Assembly (NCBI GenBank): GCA_043736155.1
Contig: JAYTDA010000456.1
Span: 1-32,407, forward strand
Source: JANNRR01 sp043736155
GTDB lineage: Bacteria > Pseudomonadota > Alphaproteobacteria > Rhodobacterales > Rhodobacteraceae
Direction: 5' to 3'
Length of the DNA stretch: 32,407 nucleotides
Shown here: in pieces, positions 1 to 7,399 of the stretch
How positions within the stretch are numbered: position 1 is the stretch's first letter
How the letters are laid out: every line of letters starts with the position of its first letter
Notes under the pieces: generated by a model
The model's database searches: none
Told to the model about the DNA's origin: nothing
Seen by the model: only the letters and a program-made list of their open reading frames with translations
Translations under genes and position numbers: made by a program

Positions 1-254
1 ATGTGATCGAAGCCGGCGCCATAATTGGCGATCAGTTTCAGCCGTGGCCCCGCCTGTGCCAGCAGGCTGGCGTCGATCTGGTCGGTGATGGTCGGGACCA
101 GCACATCCGCCTCGGCCACCGCTGCCACCAGGTCATCGCGCGACATCGGCAGATCGGGGTCCCGCAACCTTGTGTTGAACAATTCGGTCAACCGGGTCTC
201 GACAACCTGGGGCAACCGTCGCGTCACGACAACACTCAGCCGGTCTGCTGGCAT
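1..254 (-). CDS. D-isomer-specific 2-hydroxyacid dehydrogenase, N-terminal part (runs off left edge)
   Basis: The minus strand reads from an ATG at 254 without a stop to base 1, giving 84 residues that begin MPADRLSVVVTRRLPQ and end near LIANYGAGFDHI. The pattern TRRLP, a helix with 'VETRLTELF', then 'ADVLVPTITDQID' and 'LKLIANYGAGFDH' is typical of the N-terminal substrate domain of glyoxylate/hydroxypyruvate or D-glycerate dehydrogenases (family knowledge). These reduce 2-keto acids with NAD(P)H in the cytoplasm. An AGGAGG-like site lies 6-7 bases before the ATG, which supports the start. The NAD-binding domain and catalytic Arg/Glu/His lie outside the window, so the exact substrate cannot be told. 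It is divergent from the SH3 protein at 368. Confidence 0.8.
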   Translation of the reverse strand, partial: MPADRLSVVVTRRLPQVVETRLTELFNTRLRDPDLPMSRDDLVAAVAEADVLVPTITDQIDASLLAQAGPRLKLIANYGAGFDH

Positions 255-367
255 TCCAACCCTCCTTGCCCTTTTCTTGCGGGGCGTATGGTGCCAAACT
301 GACGGATAGCGCAGCAGGGCACAAGATCTGGCGCGCAAAAGGCGAGGACGGGCAGAGGCACGGAAAC

Positions 368-901
368 ATGGCGGGAATGCGCGGCTGCGCCCTTGTGGCG
401 CTGGTGATGATGACAGCCGCGCCCGGCGGGGCGCTGGCCGAAGGGGGCGTACCGGTGCGGATGGCGCAACCGGGCTACGGGGCGGTGACCAACCTGCCGT
501 TGCCACGGTTTGTCTCGCTCAAAGGCACCGAAGGCAATGCCCGGCGTGGCCCCAGCCTGACCCAGCGGATCGACTGGGTGTTTACCCGCCGCGACATGCC
601 GCTGGAAATCACCGCCGAGTTTGAAAACTGGCGACTGGTGCAGGACAAGGACGGCGCCGGTGGCTGGGTGCATTATACCCTGTTGTCAGGGGTGCGCACC
701 GTGGTGGTCGAACAGGACATGGTCACGATCCATGACGCCCCGGATGAGGGATCGCGCGCTGTCGCCAGGTTGCAGGCCAATGTGGTGGGCCGGGTCGCCG
801 AATGCACCGCAGGCTGGTGCCGGATTTCGGCAGGCGGTGAAAAGGGCTGGGCCCCGAAAACCGCGCTGTGGGGTGTCGGCCCCGGAGAAGTTCTGGAATA
901 G
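368..901 (+). CDS. Exported SH3-like domain protein
   Basis: The reading frame is open further upstream, but the ATG at 368 gives a clean signal peptide (MAGMRGCALVALVMM, cleavage probably after GALA), so I chose it; 177 residues. The mature part reads LPLPRFVSLKGTEGNARRGPS, then a WxLVQDKDGAGGWVH block, then a second repeat with VTIHDAPDEGS and WCRISAGGEKGWAPK. This is the usual pattern of two bacterial SH3 (SH3b/DUF1058-type) modules in small periplasmic proteins. Such domains often bind peptidoglycan or cell-wall peptides; a specific role here is not known. It is transcribed divergently from the hydroxyacid dehydrogenase with 113 bases between them. Confidence 0.75.
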   Translation: MAGMRGCALVALVMMTAAPGGALAEGGVPVRMAQPGYGAVTNLPLPRFVSLKGTEGNARRGPSLTQRIDWVFTRRDMPLEITAEFENWRLVQDKDGAGGWVHYTLLSGVRTVVVEQDMVTIHDAPDEGSRAVARLQANVVGRVAECTAGWCRISAGGEKGWAPKTALWGVGPGEVLE

Positions 902-1567
902 GGGGGCAAGCCTTCATTGCTGACGCGGCATCTTTCCGGGTCAGGAAGACCCTTGCAGAAACCGGTCCTGCTGACCTTTTTCCGCCGCTGACCTCCAAAC
1001 CGGGTACAGGGCTGACAATGCGAGGTGTCCCGGTCCGGGCACTTTTTGAGATCGTGTAAAATCAATGGCTTGCATATATAAATTCATCGTTTGTTTACCA
1101 AACGAGGGTGCCTGACCGCCAGGGTACGGTGGGCCCGGCAAGAGCAGATTTGCCAGTCCTCCCAGAGAGTCGTTCCCCCCATTTGTCTTGCCCGCCGGCA
1201 CCGTCCTGTTGCGGTTCCGTCCAAGCTCATCTTGCGATAACTGGCTCCTGGTAAGGTCCGTGTTCGTGCAGGGTCGCAGCGTCGATGTGCAGGCCCGGGA
1301 TGTCACTTTCCGATTAGAAAACAGGGGCTCTAGCATCCCATTTGGCGACAACGAAAAACCCCGGTCCGGCCAAGGTTGATGCGCTGACTGTTTCGCCCGG
1401 TCGCCCGTATGTGCCTGCAGATCACCGCAAGGAGATCGCCGCCATGCCACTTGGGTCAATACCCATCCCTTAAAAACCGTTGCGGGATGATGGCAGGCAT
1501 GGCACCCCGTTGCCCCTGCCCACATCCTTGGTCTATCACCACAGGATATTCCAACCCCGGTTCCCCA
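902..1567. other. 666-base stretch with no recognisable gene
   Basis: No frame here shows a familiar protein, a signal peptide or a convincing ribosome site. There is an AT-rich patch at about 1050-1106 with a small hairpin (CGTTTG 1088-1093 pairing with CAAACG 1099-1104), unlike the G+C-rich surroundings. It could hold a promoter or a small RNA, but nothing in the sequence decides this. I see no tRNA. Confidence 0.4.
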
Positions 1568-2461
1568 ATGCCGCGCACATCATCCACCAAGCTGAACCTG
1601 TCTGCCGGCATCGCCTCGGTGGCGGTGGCGTTGACGCTGGTGGTGCTGAAGCTCTGGGCTTTGGGGGCCACCGGGTCACTGTCGGTCGCCGCCAGTCTGG
1701 CAGACAGCGCGGTGGACATGATGGTGTCGCTGGGCGGGTTCATGGCAATCATCTATGCCGCGCGGCCGCCCGATGACGATCACCATTTCGGCCATAGTTC
1801 GGTCGAGGATCTGGCGGCGCTGGGGCAGGCCTTGTTCATCCTGATTTCGGCGGCTGTCATCAGCTTTGCCGCCGGGTGGCGGCTCATGAACCCACAGGCG
1901 GCGGTGCTGGCCGATCATGGGCGCGGCATTGTGGTGATGGGGGCATCGGTGGTGCTGACCTTTGCGCTGGTGCTGTGGCAGCAACGGGTGGCGCGGGTGA
2001 CCGGCAACCGGGTGGTGCGGGCGGATTCGCTGCATTACATGGGGGACCTGCTGCCCAATCTGGGGGCCATCGCCTCGCTGTGGGTGTCTGCCACGTTTGG
2101 CATGGAAGCGATCGATTCGGTGGTGGCGCTGGCGGCGGCGGCGATGCTGGTGATCGGGGCGCTGCGCATCGGCAAATCGGCCTGGGATGCGTTGATGGAC
2201 CGCCGAGCCGATCCTGCGGTGATCAGGGGGATTGCGGCACTGGCGGGCAGCTGGCCCGGGGTGCGTGGCTTTCACGATCTGAAAACCCGCACCGCCGGGT
2301 CGCGGATCTTTGTCAATCTGCATATCGAGCTGGATGGTGGCCAGACCCTGGCAGAGGCGCATGCCATCGGCGCGGCACTGCGACGCGCGATCATGGCGGC
2401 CTATCCGGCAGCCGATGTCATCATCCACAAGGATGTGGCGCGCGACAAGCGGGAAAGCTGA
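1568..2461 (+). CDS. Cation diffusion facilitator (CDF) metal exporter, FieF-like
   Basis: The ATG at 1568 gives 297 residues, the usual length of FieF/YiiP proteins; upstream in-frame sequence has no family features. CDF proteins export divalent metals (Zn, Fe, Cd and others) from the cytoplasm by proton exchange, as dimers with six membrane helices each and a ferredoxin-like cytosolic tail. All four classical transport-site residues are visible: Asp46 and Asp50 in LADSAVD, and His156 and Asp160 in DSLHYMGD. HFGHSSVED (73-81) matches the conserved HxxGHxxxE loop. The C-terminal part (VRGFHDLKTRTAGSRIFVNLHIELD) is the cytosolic regulatory domain. The DxxxD/HxxxD set fits the Zn/Cd/Fe clade. 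No metal regulator lies beside it. Confidence 0.9.
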   Translation: MPRTSSTKLNLSAGIASVAVALTLVVLKLWALGATGSLSVAASLADSAVDMMVSLGGFMAIIYAARPPDDDHHFGHSSVEDLAALGQALFILISAAVISFAAGWRLMNPQAAVLADHGRGIVVMGASVVLTFALVLWQQRVARVTGNRVVRADSLHYMGDLLPNLGAIASLWVSATFGMEAIDSVVALAAAAMLVIGALRIGKSAWDALMDRRADPAVIRGIAALAGSWPGVRGFHDLKTRTAGSRIFVNLHIELDGGQTLAEAHAIGAALRRAIMAAYPAADVIIHKDVARDKRES

Positions 2462-2788
2462 TCCGCTGGCCACGCGCGGGGCGGCCAGGCTTCCCCTGCC
2501 TCCCGGCTGCTCTTTTGCACAAATTCAAGTTGAGCCGTCGGTTGCGTCCGTTCTGTGGCGATCAGGGGCGTAATACCAGCGGCCCCCTTGGTTGACCGAT
2601 TGGCGTCCCGTCCCGGATGAAACGCAGGGCGTCGTGCTTGCACGCACCTTTTGTCGGGTATGGTGCGTGCACGCACGACACCCTACATTCAATTCCCTGC
2701 CTCAGCGTCCCGTGAAAGTCGCGGCAGGTCGGCAACAAGGGCCGTTGGCATAAGGCTATCGCCCCGGCGCCTGGGCCAGCCCATCCGG
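2462..2788. other. Intergenic region holding MITE copy 1
   Basis: Between the CDF gene and the convergent SDR gene there is no coding sequence I can support. The central 175 bases are the repeat described separately. Short open frames across it are by-products of the repeat: the same frame recurs in the second copy near 20200. Confidence 0.6.
2575..2749 (+). mobile_element. MITE-like dispersed repeat, copy 1 (175 bp)
   Basis: This segment matches the reverse complement of 20125-20299 over its whole 175-base length with scattered substitutions. Ends are inverted: left begins ACCAGCGGCCC, right ends AAGGGCCGTTGGC (copy 2 has perfect 13-bp ends, ACCAACGGCCCTT). The centre is a long hairpin: 2627-2648 pairs with 2662-2683 around a 13-base loop. 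Flanks GTAAT/ATAAG are at best a decayed target duplication. There is no transposase inside, so it would have to be mobilised in trans. Terminal inverted repeats, constant length and a palindromic core fit a miniature inverted-repeat transposable element; the parent IS is unknown. Confidence 0.75.
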
Positions 2789-3517
2789 TCAGATATCGAA
2801 ACTGTGTGGCAGGATCACCAGATCGCGGATCATCACGTTGCGCGGCCGGGTCAGCATGAACAGCACCGCCTCGGCGACTTCGCCCGGTGGCATCACCCGC
2901 CCGTTGGCCAGCGCTTCGGCCAGTCGCGTCGGGTCCCAATCATCCAGCAGCGGTGTCACCACCGGCCCCGGGGCCACGGCGCCGACGCGGATACCGTGCT
3001 GCGCCACCTGCCTGCGCACCGTATGTACAAAGGCCTGCACTGCATGTTTGCTGGCGGTATAGACCGGCTCCACCACCACCGGCACATGGCCTGCGATCGA
3101 CGAGGTGACAATGATGTCGCCGGTCCGGCGTTCGATCATGTGCGGCAACACCGCGTGGATCGAGCGGAACACCGCATTCACATTCAGGTTCAGCATCCGG
3201 TCCCAGGCATCGGGGTCGCCGTCCACCACATCGCCTCCGACATAAGACCCGGCATTGGCGTGAAAAATGTCGAGTTTGCCAACCCGCGCCAGCAGCACCG
3301 GCATCATTGCGCTGACCGAGGGGCCGGAGGTCAGGTCCACCACCAGCGGTACTGCGCCACCCCCCAATGCGGCACAGGCCGCCTGCAACCGCTGTTCGGC
3401 CCGGTCGATCAGCACCACCGTTGCCCCGGCGGCCAGCATCACCCGGGCGCATTCCAGCCCGATCCCAGAGGCGGCCCCGGTAATGGCTGCCACCTTGCCG
3501 TCCAACGCGCCTGCCAT
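2789..3517 (-). CDS. SDR-family oxidoreductase, ribitol 2-dehydrogenase-like
   Basis: 242 residues, normal for classical short-chain dehydrogenases. It has the N-terminal Rossmann motif TGAASGIG (14-21), the HANAG strand motif, the catalytic Ser in IIVTSSIAG and the YTASK active-site Tyr/Lys. From HANAG to the C-terminus (ILPHSFDI) it resembles Klebsiella-type ribitol 2-dehydrogenase as I remember it, including FVHTVRRQVAQHG and GAVAPGPVVTPLLDDW. Ribitol dehydrogenase interconverts ribitol and D-ribulose with NAD. No pentulokinase or polyol transporter is nearby, so the true polyol substrate is open. The start is fixed by AGGAGG five bases before the ATG. Confidence 0.8.
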   Translation of the reverse strand: MAGALDGKVAAITGAASGIGLECARVMLAAGATVVLIDRAEQRLQAACAALGGGAVPLVVDLTSGPSVSAMMPVLLARVGKLDIFHANAGSYVGGDVVDGDPDAWDRMLNLNVNAVFRSIHAVLPHMIERRTGDIIVTSSIAGHVPVVVEPVYTASKHAVQAFVHTVRRQVAQHGIRVGAVAPGPVVTPLLDDWDPTRLAEALANGRVMPPGEVAEAVLFMLTRPRNVMIRDLVILPHSFDI

Positions 3518-3583
3518 GCTATCCTCCTGCCGCTGCTCCGGGGGCAGTCTATGCAGCCCGCCGGTCCGGGTACAAGCGGGGTG

Positions 3584-4246
3584 TCAGGCCTTGGCGATGC
3601 CGCTGGTCTGGGTCGGCATTGCAATGATGTCGGCACCCGGGCCGGAGCCGGGTTTGCCCGATGGCACCACCGGCAGCCCCGGTGCCGCGCTGAGTGGCAA
3701 GGCATCCTGCATCAGATCCTCGATGAACAGGCTCAGCAACTGCGGTCGCCCCGCCACTCCGGCCTTGCGATAAATCGCATAGGTCTGCGCCTTGACGGTG
3801 CCTTCCGATGTGTCGCGCATCCGGGCAATCTCCTGAATCGACATGCCCTTGATGGCAAACAGCGCCACATCGCGTTCGGCCGGGGTCAGGCCCCAGCTGT
3901 CAAATCGCTCCGCCAGATGTTCCATGAACAGACCGGATGCCTGCCGCAGTTTCTGTTCCGCCACCAGGGTCCGCCGGATCGCCCGCCACAAAGCCACAGC
4001 CCCCAGCGCCAGACCCAGCATCAGGCCGATGGCTGCGCCGATTTCCTGCACTTCGCGGGCTTGCCAGCTCATCGGGCTGGATCGCAGGCCAAAGATCGAC
4101 ATCACGATATCGCTGACGAAAAAGATGGCGCAGCCGATCTGCACCAGAAACAGCAGCAGCAGAAACATCAGGCCCAGACCACCGGTGCTGCCCTCGGCCT
4201 TGCCGGACCGGCTTCGCCGCTGTGTGCTGCCCGGCAGCAGCTTCAC
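3584..4246 (-). CDS. Membrane-anchored LuxR-type HTH regulator
   Basis: 220 residues from a GTG start at 4246, whose codon overlaps the stop of the upstream gene as GTGA. Two membrane segments are evident (about 24-46 and 69-88), then a charged linker (RRTLVAEQKLRQASG), then a GerE/LuxR-type DNA-binding domain at about 119-175: LTPAERDVALFAIKGMSIQEIA ... SEGTVKAQ ... YRKAGVAGR. The C-terminal 40 residues are Pro/Gly-rich. There is no receiver or autoinducer-binding domain, so the sensor input must come through the membrane part or a partner. It is last in a three-gene set with two exported PepSY-like proteins, which suggests the exported proteins act in the same signal path (inference). Confidence 0.75.
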   Translation of the reverse strand: MKLLPGSTQRRSRSGKAEGSTGGLGLMFLLLLFLVQIGCAIFFVSDIVMSIFGLRSSPMSWQAREVQEIGAAIGLMLGLALGAVALWRAIRRTLVAEQKLRQASGLFMEHLAERFDSWGLTPAERDVALFAIKGMSIQEIARMRDTSEGTVKAQTYAIYRKAGVAGRPQLLSLFIEDLMQDALPLSAAPGLPVVPSGKPGSGPGADIIAMPTQTSGIAKA

Positions 4247-4803
4247 GGACCACCCGCAGGGCCAAGGATCTGAAACGGCAGGCCGGTCTGACCCGCACCC
4301 GCAGGTCCGCCACTGGCCGGGTTGGCACTGCCGCCCAAAGCGGTGGAAATGCCGACGGTGGCCGAAGTGGTCACCTGCCCGTCAAGCGCTGTCGCGGCAG
4401 CGACACCCGAGGTGGTGCGAACAATGCCGCCGCTGGTGCCGCCGTTGGTGCCATTGCCTGCACCGGAACTGGCCACCACGGCCGCGCCGGGGTTGGTGGC
4501 GGGGTTGCCGCCTGGGTTGCCGCCGGTGCTGCCACCCCCGCCGGAACCGCCTTCGGCCATCATGGTGCGCGACAGATCGCGCAGAATCTCGCCGGTATTC
4601 GGGTCCAGCACAATTTCGCGCAGATCACTGCCCAGCAGCGCCACAATGCGGGTGCGGCCCAGCCAGGTGTGGCTGAGGGTGATGTTCTGATAGCCCTGGG
4701 CACGCAATTGCGCCGTGATGTCCAGTTCATAGGACTGGGCAAAGGCCGGGCCCAACGTCAGCGCTGTCAGCGCCGCAACGGTCAGGATCACGTTTCGCAT
4801 CAT
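4243..4803 (-). CDS. Exported PepSY-like protein with Gly/Ala/Thr-rich tail
   Basis: A signal peptide (MMRNVILTVAALTALTLGPAFA) is followed by a short PepSY-like module: YELDITAQLRAQGYQNITL, GRTRIVALLGSDLREIVLD and NTGEILRD. The remainder (about 100 residues) is a low-complexity, Gly/Asn/Ser/Thr/Ala-rich region such as GGSTGGNPGGNPATNPG. PepSY modules are small periplasmic domains often found in regulatory or inhibitory proteins. Start choice among 4803 and 4800 (consecutive ATGs) is open; a GGAAA site lies upstream. It ends inside the GTGA start of the LuxR-type gene, so translation is probably coupled. It is a paralogue of the protein encoded at 5119-5991. Confidence 0.7.
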   Translation of the reverse strand: MMRNVILTVAALTALTLGPAFAQSYELDITAQLRAQGYQNITLSHTWLGRTRIVALLGSDLREIVLDPNTGEILRDLSRTMMAEGGSGGGGSTGGNPGGNPATNPGAAVVASSGAGNGTNGGTSGGIVRTTSGVAAATALDGQVTTSATVGISTALGGSANPASGGPAGAGQTGLPFQILGPAGGP

Positions 4804-4893
4804 CAAGCCATTTCCGGTCCAGATGCCCCCGCGTCACTATCGTGAAACGGAGGCACCGATACAAGCGCTTGTTGCGCCACTACGTGCTGCAAT

Positions 4894-5118
4894 CTAGTTG
4901 GCTGCAGCCACAGTCGCATCTGAGCCAGACCCGTCAGTGGCCGCACCGGCATCGCCACCCGTGTCACCGCCACCCGTGTCACTGGCGCCGCCATCGGCGG
5001 GCTGATCGCTGACAGACCCGTCGTCGACCGGATCAGATTTCATGTCGGCGGGACGCAGATATTCCGGCGGCTTGATCACCGGCAGGATGTGGACATCGGT
5101 GCCGTCATCAACCCATTC
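4894..5118 (-). pseudogene. In-frame 3' continuation of the repeat protein beyond an amber codon
   Basis: After the TAG at 5119-5121 the same frame stays open for 75 codons: the rest of the interrupted repeat (EWVDDGTD), then VHILPVIKPPEYLRPADMK, then an acidic Gly/Asp/Ser/Thr-rich tail ending SDATVAAAN and TAG at 4894. The intact gene would have been about 365 residues. No good start codon with a ribosome site lies within it, so it is either lost coding sequence or is reached by read-through. Confidence 0.6.
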
Positions 5119-5283
5119 CTAACCGGTGCCGTCGTCAACCCATTCCTCGCCGGTGCCGTCGTCAACCCATTCCTCGCCGGTGCCGTCATCGACCCATTCT
5201 TCACCGGTGCCGTCGTCAACCCATTCCTCACCGGTGTCGTTGTCGACCCATTCCTCAGTGGAGCCGTCAACCCACTCATCCGT
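5101..5283 (-). repeat. 27-bp tandem repeats encoding EEWVDDGTG
   Basis: About six consecutive 27-base units, in phase with the coding frame, differ by only a few bases over the four best-preserved copies and decay toward the 5' end of the array (EWVDNDTG, EWVDGSTE). The near identity of neighbouring copies indicates recent slippage or unequal exchange. The amber codon lies in the most 3' unit. Confidence 0.85.
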
Positions 5284-5991
5284 GCCGCCACTGCCGTCAG
5301 TGGCACCAGGATCGCCGTCGACAACGCCGGGGTCTTCTACCCAGTACCAGTCATCGCCGATGTCGATGATGCCCTCGCCATCCCAGTAAACCAGGTCGGC
5401 AATGCCGTCGCCATCGACATCAATGTCCCGGATCGGGATATAGTCGCCGGCAACGATGCCGATGGAGGCACCGTCATCAATCCAGATGTCGGTGGCGACC
5501 GGTGCACTGTCACCCATATCGGCACCCATATCGGCACCCATATCGGCACCGGTATCCACCTCGGGACCGGTGTAATCTTCGGTGACGCGCACGGCCATGG
5601 CGGCTGCTGCGGGTCCGGTTGCCGCAACGGGTCGCGCTGCGGGTGCAACGGCTGCCAGCGCTTCGCCGCGCGGGGCGGCCACTGCCGCGCCCGGGTTCAG
5701 AAAATCATGACGCCGCTCGGATACGAAGAAACCGGGGGTCTTGGTGTCAAAGAACAGGGTCGGCACCAGGGTCTGTTTCAGGATCCTGCCGGACAGGGCA
5801 TCCAGCACCAGATCCAGCTTTTGATCGCCACGGATCGCCTTGACTTTCACCTGAGTCAGACCCCGCTTGATCTCAACCCGGGTAAAGCCCTGGGCTGACA
5901 GGCTCTGGATCACATCGTCCGTGCTGACGGCTGCCACGGACGTGGACCCCATCAACGCCAGTGCGGCACTCATCATCAACTTCCGAATCAT
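5119..5991 (-). CDS. Exported PepSY-like protein with acidic EEWVDDGTG tandem repeats, ended by amber codon
   Basis: 290 residues. A signal peptide (MIRKLMMSAALALMGSTSVAA) is followed by a PepSY-like module (DDVIQSLSAQGFTRVEIKRG ... LDLVLDALSGRILKQ), clearly related to the next gene. Then come an Ala/Pro-rich linker, GADMGADMGADMGD, an EF-hand/dockerin-like DIDVDGDGIADL segment, and a C-terminal run of 9-residue units of the type EEWVDDGTG. The frame ends at TAG where the neighbouring units have GAG, and continues open afterwards to 4894. The whole protein is strongly acidic after the linker, so calcium binding is possible (inference). It is probably first gene of the set ending in the LuxR-type regulator, with 90 bases between the downstream stop at 4894 and the next start at 4803. 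Confidence 0.7.
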   Translation of the reverse strand: MIRKLMMSAALALMGSTSVAAVSTDDVIQSLSAQGFTRVEIKRGLTQVKVKAIRGDQKLDLVLDALSGRILKQTLVPTLFFDTKTPGFFVSERRHDFLNPGAAVAAPRGEALAAVAPAARPVAATGPAAAAMAVRVTEDYTGPEVDTGADMGADMGADMGDSAPVATDIWIDDGASIGIVAGDYIPIRDIDVDGDGIADLVYWDGEGIIDIGDDWYWVEDPGVVDGDPGATDGSGGTDEWVDGSTEEWVDNDTGEEWVDDGTGEEWVDDGTGEEWVDDGTGEEWVDDGTG

Positions 5992-6116
5992 TCGCGTTCT
6001 CCAATCTCAGGACCGGGCATTGACGCGGCCTGGCAAGGATGACGGTGTGGCAGATAAACCGGCATCTCCATTCCGTGCCGGTTTAGCCGGACAAAAACAA
6101 ACCATTGCACCGCGCC

Positions 6117-6134
6117 CCTAAACGAAAGTTTAGG
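6117..6134. terminator. Hairpin between trpB and the PepSY-like gene
   Basis: CCTAAAC (6117-6123) and GTTTAGG (6128-6134) form a 7-bp stem closed by a GAAA loop. A T-run (CTTTTC) follows on the plus strand only, and no plus-strand gene needs it. On the minus strand it lies 45 bases after the trpB stop without a T-run, so termination of trpB here is only possible. Confidence 0.35.
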
Positions 6135-6178
6135 CGGCTTTTCAGCGGGTTGGTTGCGAAAATCTTAAGATTGGCGGG

Positions 6179-7399
6179 TCAGATCTGGATGTCGAAGTTC
6201 AGCGCCTTGGCGACGGTGAAAATATCCTTGTCGCCGCGCCCGCACATGTTCATCACGATCAGATGCTCCGCTGGCAGCTTTGGCGCGATCTTCATCACAT
6301 GGGCCAAAGCGTGGCTGGGTTCCAGCGCCGGGATGATGCCTTCCATCGCGCAACACAGCTGAAATGCCTCCAGCGCCTCGACATCGGTGATGCTGACATA
6401 TTGCGCCCGCCCCACATCATGCAGCCACGAATGTTCCGGGCCGATGCCGGGATAATCCAGACCGGCGCTGATCGAGAAGCCTTCGAGAATCTGGCCATCC
6501 GGGTCCTGCAACAGATAGGTGCGGTTGCCATGCAGCACGCCGGGGCGGCCGCCGGTCAGGCTGGCGCAATGCTGCATCCGGTCATCGACACCTTTGCCAC
6601 CGGCTTCGACCCCGATGATGTTGACCGATTTGTCATCCAGAAACGGGAAAAACAGCCCCATGGCGTTCGATCCGCCACCAATCGCGGCGATGATCGTATC
6701 GGGCAGCCGGCCTTCGCGCGCCAAAATCTGTTCACGCGCCTCCTTGCCGATGATCGACTGAAAATCCCGCACCATCGCCGGATAGGGGTGCGGGCCTGCC
6801 ACGGTGCCGATGCAGTAGAAAGTATCGCGGACATTGGTGACCCAGTCGCGCAGCGCATCGTTCATCGCGTCTTTCAGGGTGCCCCGGCCGCTTGTGACCG
6901 GAATCACCTCTGCCCCCAGCAGCCGCATGCGGAACACGTTCGGCATCTGGCGCTGCACGTCATGCGCCCCCATGTAGACCACGCATTGCAGCCCGAACTT
7001 GGCGCAAACGGTGGCGGTGGCAACGCCATGCTGGCCCGCGCCGGTTTCGGCGATGATCCGGGTTTTGCCCATCCGGCGGGCCAGGATGATCTGCCCCAGC
7101 ACATTGTTGATCTTGTGGGCACCGGTATGGTTCAGCTCATCCCGCTTCATGTAAATCTTGGCGCCGCCCAGATGCGCGGTCAGCCGTTCACAGTGGTAGA
7201 GCGGCGAGGGGCGGCCGACGTAATGGGTCCAAAGATCATGCATCTCGGCCCAGAAATCCGGGTCGGTCTTGGCAAATTCGTACCGCGCTTCCAGCTCCAG
7301 AATCAGCGGCATCAGGGTTTCGCTGACAAACCGGCCGCCAAACTGGCCAAAGCGTCCCTGTTCATCGGGGCCGGTCTTGTAGGAGTTGATTTGGTTCAC
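6179..7399 (-). CDS. trpB: Tryptophan synthase beta chain
   Basis: 406 residues from the GTG at 7399. TrpB condenses indole (from the alpha chain) with L-serine to give tryptophan, using PLP, in the cytoplasmic alpha2-beta2 complex. The start reads MNQINSYKTGPDEQGRFGQFGG, the normal N-terminus. The PLP lysine is Lys96 in HTGAHKINN, and the phosphate-binding loop GGGSNAMG is at 241-248. EHSWLHDVGRAQYVSITD and MNMCGRGDKDIFTV are also characteristic. The GTG overlaps the stop of the NYN gene as GTGA, so the start is well supported and translation is likely coupled. trpA is not in the window; trpF lies one gene upstream. Confidence 0.97.
   Translation of the reverse strand: MNQINSYKTGPDEQGRFGQFGGRFVSETLMPLILELEARYEFAKTDPDFWAEMHDLWTHYVGRPSPLYHCERLTAHLGGAKIYMKRDELNHTGAHKINNVLGQIILARRMGKTRIIAETGAGQHGVATATVCAKFGLQCVVYMGAHDVQRQMPNVFRMRLLGAEVIPVTSGRGTLKDAMNDALRDWVTNVRDTFYCIGTVAGPHPYPAMVRDFQSIIGKEAREQILAREGRLPDTIIAAIGGGSNAMGLFFPFLDDKSVNIIGVEAGGKGVDDRMQHCASLTGGRPGVLHGNRTYLLQDPDGQILEGFSISAGLDYPGIGPEHSWLHDVGRAQYVSITDVEALEAFQLCCAMEGIIPALEPSHALAHVMKIAPKLPAEHLIVMNMCGRGDKDIFTVAKALNFDIQI

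Noticed and set aside
941..1525. Minus-strand open frame of 194 codons in the 666-base gap
   Set aside because: No ribosome site, no domain, unusual composition; it also enters sequence just upstream of the CDF gene. Kept as non-coding.
2651..4273. Plus-strand open frame of 540 codons
   Set aside because: It runs opposite the SDR and LuxR-type genes, is rich in His/Gln/Arg typical of antisense frames in G+C-rich DNA, and starts inside the MITE.
5089..5898. Plus-strand open frame of 269 codons opposite the repeat protein
   Set aside because: It is the antisense of the 27-bp repeats (NPFL-rich) with no ribosome site or signal peptide; the minus-strand reading has a signal peptide, a PepSY-like module and a paralogue next door.
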